Translations under genes and position numbers: made by a program
DNA from: Tubiluchus corallicola
Lineage: Eukaryota; Priapulida; Priapulimorpha; Priapulimorphida; Tubiluchidae
Direction of reading: 5' to 3'
Length of the DNA stretch: 64,000 nucleotides
Assembly: GCA_030141605.1 (NCBI GenBank)
Contig: JAQGDQ010000258.1
Coordinates: 161,001-225,000, forward strand
Shown: piece by piece, positions 51,435 to 63,372 of the stretch
Layout of the letters: each line of letters begins with the position of its first letter
How positions within the stretch are numbered: position 1 is the first letter of the stretch
Notes under the pieces: model-generated
The model's input: only the letters and a program-made list of their open reading frames with translations
Databases searched by the model: none
What the model was told of the DNA's origin: nothing

Positions 51435-53142
51435 TTAGATAGATAGATAGATAGATAGATAACAAGAACGGTGCCTGATACGTTTTGCCATGAAATTACA
51501 ACAAGCCTGTCTTGATGACAAACTACATTTCGAGGTAACAGAAATGTTTTGCATTTTGAGTCCAATAGTCAAGAAAGGATTTCCTGAAGTTAATATGTTC
51601 AAAGGCTCGATTCAGTGGTGTACTCGGAATAATACTCTATATAAACTCTAAAATATACTCCCAGTTTCTTATTGCAAATCTTATTTATAGATGCACCTAT
51701 GTTATGAATTCTGCTGGTACGACATTCACGACTCATTTATGACCCGACTTACCCGCGTTATTAATCAGCACATCAAGTCGTTTTTCTGAACATTGAAATT
51801 CATTTGCAAAATCTCGGATGCTTTTAAAACTGGACAAGTTTAGATGCATAAATTTTACATCCATATTCTTAGTGTCTCGTTGAATGTCTCGAACAGCCTC
51901 CTTCCCCGCCTGTTGATTCCGGCAGGCCAAAATTACAGTTGCTCCTCTTTCCGCAAGACCTTGGGCTACCGCCTTTCCGATTCCAGTATTTGCACCTGTA
52001 AAATTTCGCCCGTTGTAGCTATAAAGAAATTTTGCAGTAACTGTAAATCAGGAAATGTTCACCCGTCGAAACTTTCAGGATTTTATACATGTGCCAGGAA
52101 AGGCAAAAATAACCCAACAATCCACATTGAATTCTTGGTTTCTTGATATATGATATTAGGCGTTTTTTATAATACCTAGTTTTGATTTAAGGCAAGACTT
52201 AAATCAAAGACTTAAGATATGCATTTTTGTACAAATTACCCCAAAGAACCCAAAAACCATTTATTTAGGTTGGGCAATCTTTGAAAGAATTGTTATACAA
52301 TACAGAAGAGAAAATGAAAGTATGATTTTAGGTAAAAAAATTAGAATTGCAAAAGTAGGTAATTTACCTCTGAAGGGACGGTGAAGGTACAGTGTGGTGG
52401 TAACGCGGCTGCTTTCCGTCAGGAGTTCTGAGTTCGCCGAGTACCAAGGACTTTAAAAAATGGTACCTGCTATTGCCCTGTCTGGCGAATAATATTTAGG
52501 GTAAAAGCGGGTTAATAATAATAGTCTTTGTTATGTGGAATTCTTATTTACAGTCGGCAAAATGTTATGTTAATTATTATCCAGAGGACGACTTTAAATG
52601 AAGTTTATTATTGTTATTATTATTTGACGTTCTTCTTGGAGTGAGTGAAGAAAACTTAGGAAAACTTTTAGTAAAATTTCTGATAGATAATTCCATAAGC
52701 AAGATCGAAATAATTTTTTTTTGAAAAAGGTGTTGTAGTATAGCAGTAATTGTAATTTTTATTTATTTTTATTGAGAATTGTCAGGAGCTTTTCAAGTTG
52801 ACCAGATGTTTAACAAGATTACATTAAGCAGTTAACGCTAGGCTAGTGTTCCTACATTCATGTGCATATAATTACAAGTAAATGAACGACGAAATCACCT
52901 GTTACGATGACAACTTTGCCAAATAAAGTTTGGTCACTTTTGAAAAACTTGCCAGAACCACACCTCCACTTCAAGAAGCCCAACAAGATTGTTAGTGTAA
53001 TTCCTGTCACACCGCCCCACATTGGTAAAAAAGATGAAGCCAACAAGACTGCTATTATAATTCCTGTCACACCAACCCACGTAGGTATAAAAGATGACTC
53101 TCCCGTAGTGATAAGAAATTCTCCGTGCGACGTCATCTTCAA
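48132..53142 (-). CDS. Membrane-anchored short-chain dehydrogenase, RDH11-14-like (copy 2)
   Basis: Paralogue of copy 1 with the same six-exon plan: 53142-52899, 51995-51753, 51025-50867, 49945-49793, 48895-48742, 48237-48132. This gives 352 aa. TGANTGIG 81-88 (cofactor), ACRN, NNAG 160-163, LVNLTS (catalytic region), YADSK 237-241, then NPG-like DPGWVSTRL and SGCYLRDC at the C-terminal side; these are canonical for retinol-dehydrogenase-like SDRs. The N-terminus is longer than in copy 1 because the membrane segment is duplicated in tandem: [19 protein letters not shown] followed by [19 protein letters not shown], which may give a hairpin or a longer anchor. The start could be Met1 (53142) or Met3 (53136). 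The first donor gtgatt is weak. Because its motifs are canonical, this copy is the better candidate for normal catalysis; the substrate is unknown. Confidence 0.92.
48932..48985 (+). repeat. tRNA-Thr(TGT)-like SINE fragment in SDR2 intron 4
   Basis: ggcctagtagtatagggcg forms a D-arm-like A-box. tctgc-cttgtaa-gtaga forms an anticodon arm with a 7-base loop and anticodon TGT. The T-arm is missing; instead tccaactttttttcacattt follows, a tail shared with the copies near 50261-50385. A SINE remnant, not a tRNA gene. Confidence 0.55.
49074..49273. repeat. 200-bp foldback (arms of about 90 bp) in SDR2 intron 4
   Basis: The left arm (49074 to about 49165) starts gttactaaaattactgacag. The right arm (about 49180-49273) ends ctgtcagtaattttagtcac. 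The arms are near-perfect inverted copies around a loop including tcgcgtattttc. A likely MITE or foldback element whose transcript would form a long hairpin. Confidence 0.85.
50261..50385. repeat. Two head-to-head SINE fragments (inverted repeat) in SDR2 intron 3
   Basis: Arms 50273-50302 and 50341-50370 pair at about 26 of 30 positions. Read outwards, each arm gives a B-box-like ttcaaatcc followed by a ccaactttttca tail. The minus-strand copy has GGTTCAAATCC, a perfect RNA-polymerase-III B-box. The tail matches the copy at 48973. Confidence 0.6.
51299..51462 (+). repeat. (GATA/GATG)n microsatellite in SDR2 intron 2
   Basis: A run of GATG units followed by about 30 GATA units. It produces Tyr-Leu-Ser-Ile frames on the minus strand that are not genes. 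Confidence 0.95.
52386..52445 (+). repeat. tRNA-like (Gly/Glu type) pseudo-tRNA or SINE head in SDR2 intron 1
   Basis: The ends ggtac and gtacc can pair as an acceptor stem. gtggtggtaacgcgg resembles a D-arm, gctttccgtcagg an anticodon arm, and gagttcgccga a degenerate B-box. At about 60 nt it is shorter than a tRNA, so it is a SINE or pseudogene. Confidence 0.5.
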
Positions 53143-54928
53143 TATAGCCTACTTTCATATTTTCACACAAGCTGAGCTCATTAAAATATTATGCAACTTT
53201 AGCTTCGCTGTACAAAATAAATGCACATCAGTGACATGATGACTACACAAAGACAATTCACATTTTGAATAAAATTTCTATACTAACAGACATCTAGGAA
53301 GTACACGTTACACGTAGTCGGGAAACATCAAAAGTTGGTAAGTCTTTTCTCTCCAGACTCCTGGTATGTCAACGAGACAATAAGATTATCTTTGCATTGT
53401 GATCATCCATGCAAATCAGAGCAGTAGTCAGACTGTACAGACCATGAAGATCTCTGTCTGTCTTCTCCCTCTCTGGATTTTGTGAATGTATTTCCACCGC
53501 ACTCAACTTAACGAGTTTGTAGAAAAAACTTTGTACTGAGTGTCATGAAATTGATGACCTCCTTGTTTGTAAAAATCGAACGAAATGAAGAAAAAAGGAA
53601 TAAAGACATTTAATTTTGAATAAAGAATCCATATCTTAATAGCTGTTGTTGCCATCATTTGCAGCTGACAGTAATTAAACGATGGGGTTCTAGGCTAGCG
53701 AATCTGAAGTATTAGAAAAACATATTAATTAAATAATAAACGTTGCTAAAAACACTTTACATAATTCTTGCACATCATAAGCACCTATTATACGTAAGCA
53801 ATTATAAAAACTAGTCTGGAATGCAAAGCATTAGGTTAGTTGCTTGCCACGTACTTGTGCTACATTTCAAATTATGCCCTTCTGTGGGTGTCTTTAAGTC
53901 ACCCAAAATTTTTGCTATAGTGCTCTATTGTGACGTCACAATATTAGAAAACAACCCTACCCTACCCACACCACATCATTCATACCGCACACCACTCATA
54001 CCCTGCCAGAAAACAACAGCAACAAAAAACATACAAATCCGTCCACGGATGATCAATTATACGCGAACATTCTACTTAGTCCTTGCTTTCTGCTCCTGAA
54101 ATGGTGGCAATAAGCGAGAACATTCTGCAGATTTTACTGCTGCCGAAATAATGGTAATGAGTAAGAAAAATGCGTTTGCAGTTCCACGGAATCCAAATCT
54201 GCAAAAATTCAGCAGGCTTGCGCATTGTTGGTCTTACTATGAGAAATGGCAAAATTTTGTATTAGACAAATAACTAGAACAACAGCGACAACACGGGAAA
54301 ATGAACGACTTTGCGGAATTTTTCAAAAGCAACCCACCCTGTAAAGATCAGATGACGTAATGTGATTTTAATTTAACTGTATTCAATTTCAATTTATTCA
54401 GTCAAAAGGAAAAGATTTATCCTGCACTGATGTCTGATTCCGGAGCGTACTTATTCAACAACATCGTACGACTCAACAGTGTCCTTCCTACGCGACATGA
54501 TACCTAAAGCATTTGCAAAATTGAAAGTGAAACGTACATTATTTGTCCAGTATTAATGAGTCACTGACAATTGTCTAACTTCAAAATAATGATCGAAGTA
54601 TAAAATGCACAATAAACACAAAGACAACTGACGAAATTTCCACAAATGTGACAAAATAAAATAACTGCCTATCCAAGTACGGCGTTTGCAGAACTCAAGC
54701 AGTATGTGTAGTAAATGTTATGCAGAGGGCACTGAACGCTTTGCAATTCAAGGCCAAGTAATAGAGTATGCGAAGCTGTCACTGTGGGCGCGCGCGCGCG
54801 AGAGAGAGAAGAGAGAGTGAGAGAGAGTGTGTGTGTGTGAGAAAGAGAGTAAGAGAGAGACAGAGTGGGAGAGAGTGTGTGAGAGAGTGAGAGAGAGAGA
54901 CAGAGTGAGAGAGAAAGTGAGAGGGAGG

Positions 54929-55006
<78 letters not shown>

Positions 55007-56633
55007 AGGGATGGTAGAAGACCTAGTTTTATTTGATAAAGAATATTATAATTAAATTTTATAATAACATAATAAATAGGTGGTAAAATAAGAAAGCTTT
55101 ATAAGTCACTGAAGTATCTGAACAGCAGTATAATCTAAATTTGTAATTGCATGAAGAAAAGCACAGCATTTTAAATATAATTTAGTTTATTTGCTAGTTT
55201 AAATTATTATACAAGTCTATAACAGTTCCCACATTAGTAATGACAACGGTCTGTAGGCTTTGTCATTTTGACTATCATTATGATCCACAACAATTTAATG
55301 CCAAATAATAGCCAACACTTTCACAAGACTTAAATCTTCTAGACTTACAACCTTATACTGAACTTAATGCACAAAATCGTTATTACATGGCAACAGTCAA
55401 TCATACAAATGATACATAAGTTATTTGATCCAACTTACAAAAAAATTTTAAAAAATTTTAATGCTTATCTCATGCACAATAATTTCAGCTATGTCAATTA
55501 TGCAAATGCCATTTCAAGGTATCGGTAAACTAATTAATTATGTTCATGGAATTTATGCTGCAGTACAGATTAATGGTGCATCTTGTTGATGGTGAAACCA
55601 AATATTGAAATGAATGTTCGCATTGTAATCATTTAAATCTAGTAAATATCATACAAAGTACAAAGACAAAGAAATATTCACTGAAAAGGGAGAAGTAGCA
55701 GGCTTAACTGCCTAAAAATGAAAGAACTTATGACGAGTACTGCACATGGCAGTTACAAAAATGATTCTGGTACAGAGCTAAGCTAAGAATAATACTTAGC
55801 TAAGAATACTACTCTTAATATCGTATTATGAGACATTTAATCTTGTTTATCATCGTAACAAGATACCATTTTAATCACCGGAAAACATTAAAATCAATTA
55901 TTAAATCCAAAGTTGGTTTAACAATGTCAAGGGTTACAGCTGACCCAAAAAATGTAAGACAAATCAGACATATTTATTTGGATTTTTGTAATGTTCAGCA
56001 GTGTTTAGCTTTCTTACCTTTGTTCATTTATGAGGTGTACCTATCATCTAGTCAATTCTTTGAGAACTGATAGCTTAACATGTATTATACTGATCCTACA
56101 TGTAATGCTTAGCACAACAAAGCATTATAGAAAAATTACATACATGTGTTGACTTTTATCACCAAAAAAATAAATATTGCTAATTTCAAATTACAGAAAA
56201 ATAAATATTGCTAATTTCAAATTACAAGAAAAAAACAAGAGCACTTAACACACTTTAAATTACGCATGCGTATATTGCGTTGAAAAGTTTTAAATTGGGC
56301 ATGTATTAGAAAAATTAATTTTTTAAACTGCATAGTGCAGCCAACATAGTAATCTTTTCTGAAAACAATGTGGTCCAAAGGTGATGCTGGAAAATGTACT
56401 GAAGTTTCTGTTGTTGATATTGTGTCCTCATTATATTCCACTGAATGTAACTTAAAAGTAAAATCCAAAACTGATTCATTCTCTTCTTTGGTGAGGCAAT
56501 GTTTGCATTTTTTAAACATCTCTAGTTCTTCATCATAGTCAACGAATTAAGCTTAGATTACCACAGTAACACAGCAAACAAAATCCGTTTATATCACTCA
56601 GCTTTTTAAGGATGTTCTTTACACACGTTCCAG
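53143..56633. other. Intergenic region between SDR2 and the UBE2L3-like gene
   Basis: No gene recognised. It includes SDR2 upstream sequence and a (CG)n/(GA)n tract at 54788-55005. A minus-strand AATAAA at 55973-55978 is a possible poly(A) signal for the E2 gene. Confidence 0.5.
54788..55005 (+). repeat. (CG)n-(GA)n purine tract
   Basis: Starts with alternating GCGCGC and continues as about 200 bases of GA-rich repeats with GT islands. Alternating CG can form Z-DNA and long GA tracts can form H-DNA. The Arg-Glu frame across it is an artefact. Confidence 0.95.
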
Positions 56634-58107
56634 CTAATCAGCTGGTCGTTTTTCTCCATACTTTTTAGCATAGTCCTCAGCATTTTTCATAAATTTTTTC
56701 CTGTCTTTGCTATATTCTTCAGCGAGATCAGCGCGTAGTGGATGTTCTGGTTCAGGATCAGTTACTAGCGCTACTAGTGCTTGTATAACTGCAACAATAA
56801 AAAAACAAAAATCATGTGAATAATTTAAGGTTGACTTTGCAAGGGAAGTCAGTGATGCCAGTGATCAAGCTTGATCACTAGCAAAGTGTTTGTAACCTTA
56901 AGTAAATATCAGTTAAAACTGTTAAATAGGTAGACCAGTAATCTTTTAAACAGTGAACTTTTTCATTCGTTAAAACTAAATAAACACAAATCTCTCAACG
57001 CATTTATCAAACTGTCATAAGTACCTTTCAAGTTTAACAGTCAGTCAAAGTGAGGACATAATATAAGATTTACACGAGGACATCAGACAATATTGTTCGT
57101 GATGTCTACAAAAAAACAATTAAAGATCACAGTGACCACTTTTACAAGTTGCTTCTACACAGAAAATCTGTCCATAATTAGATCTTGATGCTAGATTTCA
57201 TTAGGTAACCATTTGGGTTATTGATAAGGTGTTACACCACCAGCTTTGGTTACAATTTTGATTTAATTAATTTCTTTGGAAATATCAGCTAAACAGTGCA
57301 TAAGAACATTATTTTCTGACATTGTGTTCTCGCATGCTAATGAAATCAGCATACTCAGTGTTTTTCGGTGAGAAATGAACATGTGACTCATTTCATAGCA
57401 TTTGCATTAATCTGAAATTTAGTGCTAGAAACTTAGAAAATCTGCAGAAATTGTGGAGTATGCAATAATAGTGGTCTAGACTCTTGGAATAAGAGGATGG
57501 TTAATCTAGACGATACCAAAACAGGCTGGTTAATCTAGACGGTACCAAAAATGATCAATAATACTACAGAACTATGATATTATGACAAATAGGAGCCAAA
57601 ATTGTCTGAGACAAAATCATTGTATGAAACAAAGCAAGCACTTCTCTCGTTATTTTCCGTTCCTGTCACTTTCTCTTTCTCCCCAAATGAGTTTCATACC
57701 TTGGTCAGTTTTTGTTGCAGGTTTCCAGTTCTCTGGACTGATGATTGGTAAACACACTTGTCCTTTTTCATCAATATTCGGATGATAAATGCGAGTTTTA
57801 AATGTAATTTTAGGTGGTTTGAAAGGATACTCGGCTGGAAACAGTATTTCAATCCTAAATGCTCCTTTATTATATGGTGGACTATCCTGGATATAACAAA
57901 AAGAACAACCATTACATACATATTATTAAAACGAGAGACCCTAAACAATAAATTACACAAAAACTTATCATCAATTAAAAGACGATAGACCTTGTTTAGC
58001 ATGGTACTCACAGGAACAATGAGACCAGTCCATGAAAGAATGTTGGTTTCGTCTACCTGAATATCCCTGAAAGACTTAAGTTGTCCTTTTCTAATATCTT
58101 GTAGTTC
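56634..58107 (-). CDS. UBE2L3: UBE2L3 (UbcH7)-type ubiquitin-conjugating enzyme, 5' exon missing
   Basis: E2 enzyme passing ubiquitin to HECT and RBR ligases. Exons 58107-58012, 57886-57700 and 56788-56634 encode 145 aa starting [20 protein letters not shown]. Adding the 9-codon first exon typical of the family gives 154 aa, the normal length. With that numbering the catalytic Cys is C86 (GQVCLP). Pro88 and His119, the residues tied to UBE2L3 reacting with cysteine rather than lysine, are both present, as is the ligase-binding Phe63 (YPFKPP). The protein ends [10 protein letters not shown] and stops at 56634-56636. Splice sites are U2 type. The first exon (MAxSRRLMK-like) was not found in 58108-64000 and may lie outside the window. 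Confidence 0.96.
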
Positions 58108-61100
58108 CTGGAAAATGGACAAAAACAATTACTAAACTATTTAATTTAAAAAAAAATTAATAAAGAATTGTTACTGTCCAATGACATAATATTATATTTT
58201 GTCCCGTATTTCACTGGTGTAATGTCAAATTTTTGAATTCAGTTATTCAACTGAATTTTTCTAATTCAGTTAACCCAGTAGATCTAGACAACATTTCCAG
58301 TTTAATTCTTGGCTATGTTGCATAAACATTTAAGAAGTTTCGCCCACCCTCCCAGCATAAACATGCTATTAGAAGCAGCTTTCACTGCACTCAATATTTA
58401 AATAAATAAAAATAAAATAATTTTCTGAAAGAGACATGACTTTTTTCAGTTTCGGACTAAGCATGCAAATTACCGATACAATTGCTTATGCAAACTTTAG
58501 TCAAAACTGTTGATGAAATTCTGCGGATTACTAAGACACAGCTCTAATTAAAACAATATAAAAGTAAGTACCTTCTTGTTTGAGGAAAAAGCATATATGG
58601 CAATTTTTGTAAATGTTTAGCTTATTAACTTTCCTGAACAATCAAGCAGGAGAATATGAGAGCACAATGTATAGATGTGGTACATGCTGGTCAGCATTTG
58701 TTGTGCATTAGATTGCTAGCCTCCTGCTGTGAAAAATCTTCAAATTTCAAGCATAAAAGCTGCCCATATTATGAAAATATTGCACAAAATTTATAGTGGA
58801 AATACTTTGAGCAGTAATATTACTGTATGTTAATCCTATTAAAGTAAATAAAGTTTATATTAAAATATAATATTAAAAAGGGAAGGGGAGGAGAGGATAA
58901 CAGTTAAGTGGTCATTGATGTGTTTGGCTATATATGAGGTTAAGCAGCATCCTATGCCCGGAGTAAATGGGCAACTGCAGGAAAAGATGTATCTGAATTT
59001 TGCAAGACTTTCTTGAAAAGCGGTAGCAGATGGTTGACATTGGAACATTCTTAACACCATCCTGCATCTCACCACCAAACGATATGATGATCTGATGCTC
59101 ATTAATCGAGTTACTCACAAACTAAAAAACCTAGCAAGTGAATTTTCTGCTGAAATTTTCAGATAAACGAAGTAAGTCCACAACAGTGTCTGTTTTAGCC
59201 AACCACCAAGACACATTGCAGTTTCTTTCACAAAATAATTGGGAGGTTTGTCCCGAATTTTGCCAAAAGCAAATAGTAATCACCTGCTGTGCAGATCGCA
59301 GAGTATTATTCATTAAACCCAATAAAAAGACTTGTTTCCAACCGCAAAAATGCATTGTACGAACAGTTTCCCACATGATAAAGTCCGAAAATTTTATCTT
59401 CACACATGCAAAGCATCACTAAACATGGGGTGTTGTAATTTGATAATTTATCAGAAAGCTGTTTAAAGCTACACTGTGTAGCAAAAATGTTCATTTCATT
59501 AGATTTGGTCTTCAGGAATAATAAAACTTAAATTTAGCAAACTTGTTGTGTTTCACTAAACAGTTTTGAAATGCATCCAAAGCATTCATTTAATTTTACT
59601 ACAACACATTTCACATATTTTAACATTATCACTTCCTTGCATGATAAATAGGCCAAAATCATAAAAGTGGCAAAGTGGCATTATAGTAAGATAGAAATCT
59701 TTTGGGCACTATGTTTTGGACAGAAGTTTAAAACTATTTTGATGAGCTATATGGATATTTGAATTATTTTAGGGCTACAGATATAGATAACGGAAATTAA
59801 AATTTCAATAAAGAGTAATACCTGATTGTTTTTTCATATTATAAAATTACATTTTACATTGCGCATTAAACATCAAATTAAAGGAGAACCCAAAAATAGC
59901 TATATTTATAGGAAACTGCATTTGCAATCAGGGTCAGTGGAATTCACAACGACCAGTTTAGAACTTGTTCCACGAAATACCTTACATCCCTATTCTGAGC
60001 CATGAGATGTGGTAACCCTGTGTGTCTGGACAATTTTATCTGTCATATTACCTCCAGTTGTTCCTTCATTGATACCTATTTGTAATTCTAGATTTTTAGA
60101 AATTTAAACGAGCATTATCTTCGTGATAATGCGATAACGCATTATGTGATAATGCGTTAACTTCATCAAATTGAAGGCTCTATTATCATTGGTAGAGTTA
60201 TCACTTTAACATGTGCAAACGGAAACATTTAGTTTCTCTAAATGTCTTATGACTTTTTGTAAACAATAAGCGGTTCCTATTAACTTGCTTCTGAAGTAAC
60301 GCGAAGTCAAATATTTTCACGTGTGAACGTGAATTATGACAATGTGGAGTGCGTCACAGGGTTGTACGACATTACTGTTCCAATAAATTGTACATAGTAT
60401 CTGCGTCCTGATCTGTATGGACTCATGAAAAGAGTGAATGCTGAGAAAATTTTTAATCAAAAATGTTTAATCGATACCTTAGTTATTCTTCTATTGGCTG
60501 CCATATTTCTCTTTGTAATTGAAATACCAGAAAAGTGGCGCACTGATGTAATGCATTTTTCAGAAATGTCTGCAATGATGAAAGGAAAAAGGTCACACTA
60601 CCATGGTACCCCACCTCATCTTTGTACACAATAAAAACAGTGCATAACAAAGCTGAGGGTAAGCTATCATTATCTTTAAGTGGAATGTCAGATACTCAAA
60701 TATGCTGCTCAAGAAAGGCTATGCAATTACTGTAAGAACTCCCAAAATGACACTAAAATAGATGACAAAATTTACATTTTATTGTTAATGGCTGTCTATA
60801 TATTGAAAATAGAAGAGCTCACGAAAAAATAAAGTATACAACCTATCATTCTTTATTAACTTATCACTAGATGCTTCATTTACGTGGCTATTCAACTGCA
60901 ATTATAATGCCGCTCTTTGTTAAAAATTTCGAACTAAGAAGACATTCTCATTGAAACGCTAAAAGGGTACTGACTGCTACATTCTGGACCACTCCTATCC
61001 TGCTTTTTGTGATGCTATGCATCATTCCTTATTGACCATGAATACGCAGATTGGTGTATCAAATTTTCAAACTAACACAATAAAATAGGATTTTCTAGAA

Positions 61101-61196
61101 AAAAACTAGAGAAAAGAAATCTTCAAGTAAACCAGTCAAAAACAAGAATATACTAGCGCAAGAGATGGTAATCAGTCTTGGAAAAAGTGCAAGTAC
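58108..61196. other. Upstream region of the E2 gene, no gene recognised
   Basis: Overlapping frames on both strands at 58860-59494 show no known motif. A cluster of alternating inverted 8-mers lies at 60112-60155. I see nothing else I can support. Confidence 0.4.
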
Positions 61197-61490
61197 ATGG
61201 GCACTAAAAGTAGAAAGCGAAAAGCAATGCATGCTTTTCTTCAGCACAAGAACACATTAACTAGTAAGAAATTAAGTCTTAACAAAAGACTTCGATTATT
61301 TAATGCTTATGTTATCAGCATATTTATGTACAATAGCGAAACTTGCGGTTTAGCGATTACCAAAAAAAAGCAGATTGACACATTTCATAAAAGTCTTCTA
61401 AGGAAAATTTTAAAGATAAGATGACCAAACATAATCAAAAATGATAGCTTCTACGAGCTACTATCGGAGTTTGAACATATGCTTTTTTGA
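61197..61490 (+). pseudogene. LINE reverse-transcriptase fragment
   Basis: Contains KRLRLFNAYVISIFMYNSET and QIDTFHKSLLRKILKIR, typical of the C-terminal part of LINE reverse transcriptases (RLFNxxVxSxxLYxSET). It is interrupted by a stop where W is usual, then continues NIIKNDSFYELL. Confidence 0.8.
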
Positions 61491-62191
61491 CAAATGCCTT
61501 ACTAGTTTTTAAGCAGAATAAGGAGTTACAAAAGTCAATTTTTAGTGTTGACCCTAAAAACAATTTCCTGACATTTTGGTGCAAGAACATAAATCCCATG
61601 TTATATTAAATTTTAGCGCTCGTTCTTGTAAAAAAATTGATACTTGTAAAAAAAATACACAATTTTTGATGTATTGTACCTAGAAGCATCATAACCCAGT
61701 TTTAACTTTGCTGACTTGTGGAAGATTTTGGTTTGAAAGCACACATAAATAACTATTGTATCTTTTATTTACATTGCTAACATTCCCAGTGTACTAAAAA
61801 TAATGGTATTTGTGTAAATAAACCTGAATTGAATTACTATTGATAACTCAGCAAGTTGCATATAAGACATCGTATATTGCTAAGTGCCAACGAGTCCGTT
61901 GTGCTTGTTTATGTAATAATAATAATTAAAAACGTTAATACACGTTGAATAATTTATTATGCATCTAATAAAATAAAAGAATTTTATTCTGAGCTGGTAG
62001 AACGGACAATATTAAATTTGGTTTCGATATTAATGTTGTTGAAGTGAAAAAACCTCACTTTTTTGCGAATTCAACATTTGTTTAAGGTATATCATTTTTG
62101 ATTTTGTCTCACTTCACAAACAGGTGATCCGTTTCACTACCTCTTGGGCAAATAATTGTTTTCTTATAAGTAAACGTTCTAGCGATCTATG

Positions 62192-62224
62192 TGTCCTACA
62201 TGGGCTAGCGAGCCATGTAGGACA
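62192..62224. repeat. Palindromic hairpin 1
   Basis: TGTCCTACATGG pairs perfectly with CCATGTAGGACA across a 9-base centre. It shares TGTCCTACxTGGGCT with hairpin 2 at 62608. Confidence 0.85.
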
Positions 62225-62607
62225 GTGCCCTACATGTTACAATACTACTGATAATATTAAAACTAATTATCCTTGCTTTTCTTAAATGTTAAAAATTACT
62301 TTTTGGTGTTGTGAAGGTTTAGCAGCATCTGTCTCATTTTTAAATTTGCAATTATTTCTGTAATAACTGTGTGCAGAATTTCTCTCTTTAAAGCATTAGA
62401 TACTAGGTTTAATGTTATGATATATTAATGGAGTTAATCATAATGATGAAATTATTGTAAGAAATGCATTTGTAAATTGCCAAGGAATATCCATTTCTAA
62501 AAGAAATTTTGTTTTATGCTTTATTATGTCATAACAATACTTATAAACAATGGTAATATAAACTGGAAACAAGTTTTGCCAGAGCAAGTTTCTCGACAAA
62601 AATCGCT

Positions 62608-62640
62608 AGTGTCCTACTTGGGCTGCCCATGTAGGACACT
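62608..62640. repeat. Palindromic hairpin 2
   Basis: AGTGTCCTACTTGGG pairs with CCCATGTAGGACACT with one mismatch and a 3-base loop. Flanking cgcta and tagcg can extend the stem. A tRNA-like ttggcgcagtggtccaaacg follows at 62666. Confidence 0.85.
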
Positions 62641-63202
62641 ACTTTTAGCGCATCAAGTGGTCTACTTGGCGCAGTGGTCCAAACGGCTCCCAACAACTGA
62701 AAATAAATTCACATCGTCAAAGGAGCTACGGTATTAAATTTTAAGGACTACTTGTACTTTTCAGTTATGTTTAATTAAACGCCTGTTGAGCGTTTACGTG
62801 AACGAAATACAGGAAGCATGAGTTTCTATCTAGATCTTTGTTTTGTTCAGTTCTGCGCCTAGGCCGTTTTGTACTGGTCAAGGTAGCAGAGGTGGTAGTC
62901 AAAGACTGCTACTTGGCTGAAAAAAAGAAAATCATAAAAAATGAAACGAAACTTAATTCCAGTCTGACGATGTCTTTTCATAGCGTTGTTTTGAAAACTT
63001 CAGCAAAATGCATGAGTGGTCACTTGACTGGCAGATACTGTTTAATGCAGGCAAGTGTGAATGCATCCGTTTTAGTTTTAGTAACGTGCATTATTAGCAC
63101 AAGTGCACATTAGCACACTAGCGCTAGTCTTCACAGTCTTCAGTCTAATTTACGAGTGTTACTAAATGAGTCACTAAAGTAAATTCTAGCAGTCAGTATT
63201 TG

Positions 63203-63372
63203 GAAGCTGTCAGAAAGGCTAACACTAACAGAAGTTTGGGCATGATAAAAAGGTCCTTTATTAATTAGGACATAGATGTGATTGTAAAACTGTGCAAAAG
63301 TTGTGTTAGATCACAGTTGGATTACTGCATGCAAGCATGGAGACCATACATTGTAAAATATATCAGATTACT
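63203..63372 (+). pseudogene. LINE reverse-transcriptase fragment
   Basis: Reads EAVRKANTNRSLGMIKRSFI, a stop, then VKLCKSCVRSQLDYCMQAW. This matches the conserved KANRxLGxIKRxF and LYKxLVRPxLEYxxxxWxPY motifs of CR1/Jockey-like reverse transcriptases. Confidence 0.8.

Noticed and set aside
51247-51565. Minus-strand frames rich in Tyr-Leu-Ser-Ile
   Set aside because: Translation of a (GATA)n microsatellite in an SDR2 intron.
54827-55036. Arg-Glu-rich frame resembling an RE-repeat protein
   Set aside because: Translation of a (GA)n tract; no non-repetitive flanking coding sequence.
58541-58600. Candidate first exon of the UBE2L3-like gene ending ...NKK before gtactt (minus strand)
   Set aside because: No in-frame ATG at the expected nine-codon distance and no resemblance to the conserved N-terminus.
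58860-59494. Overlapping 60-95-codon frames on both strands
   Set aside because: No recognisable domain, frames conflict, no splice context; left as unassigned sequence.
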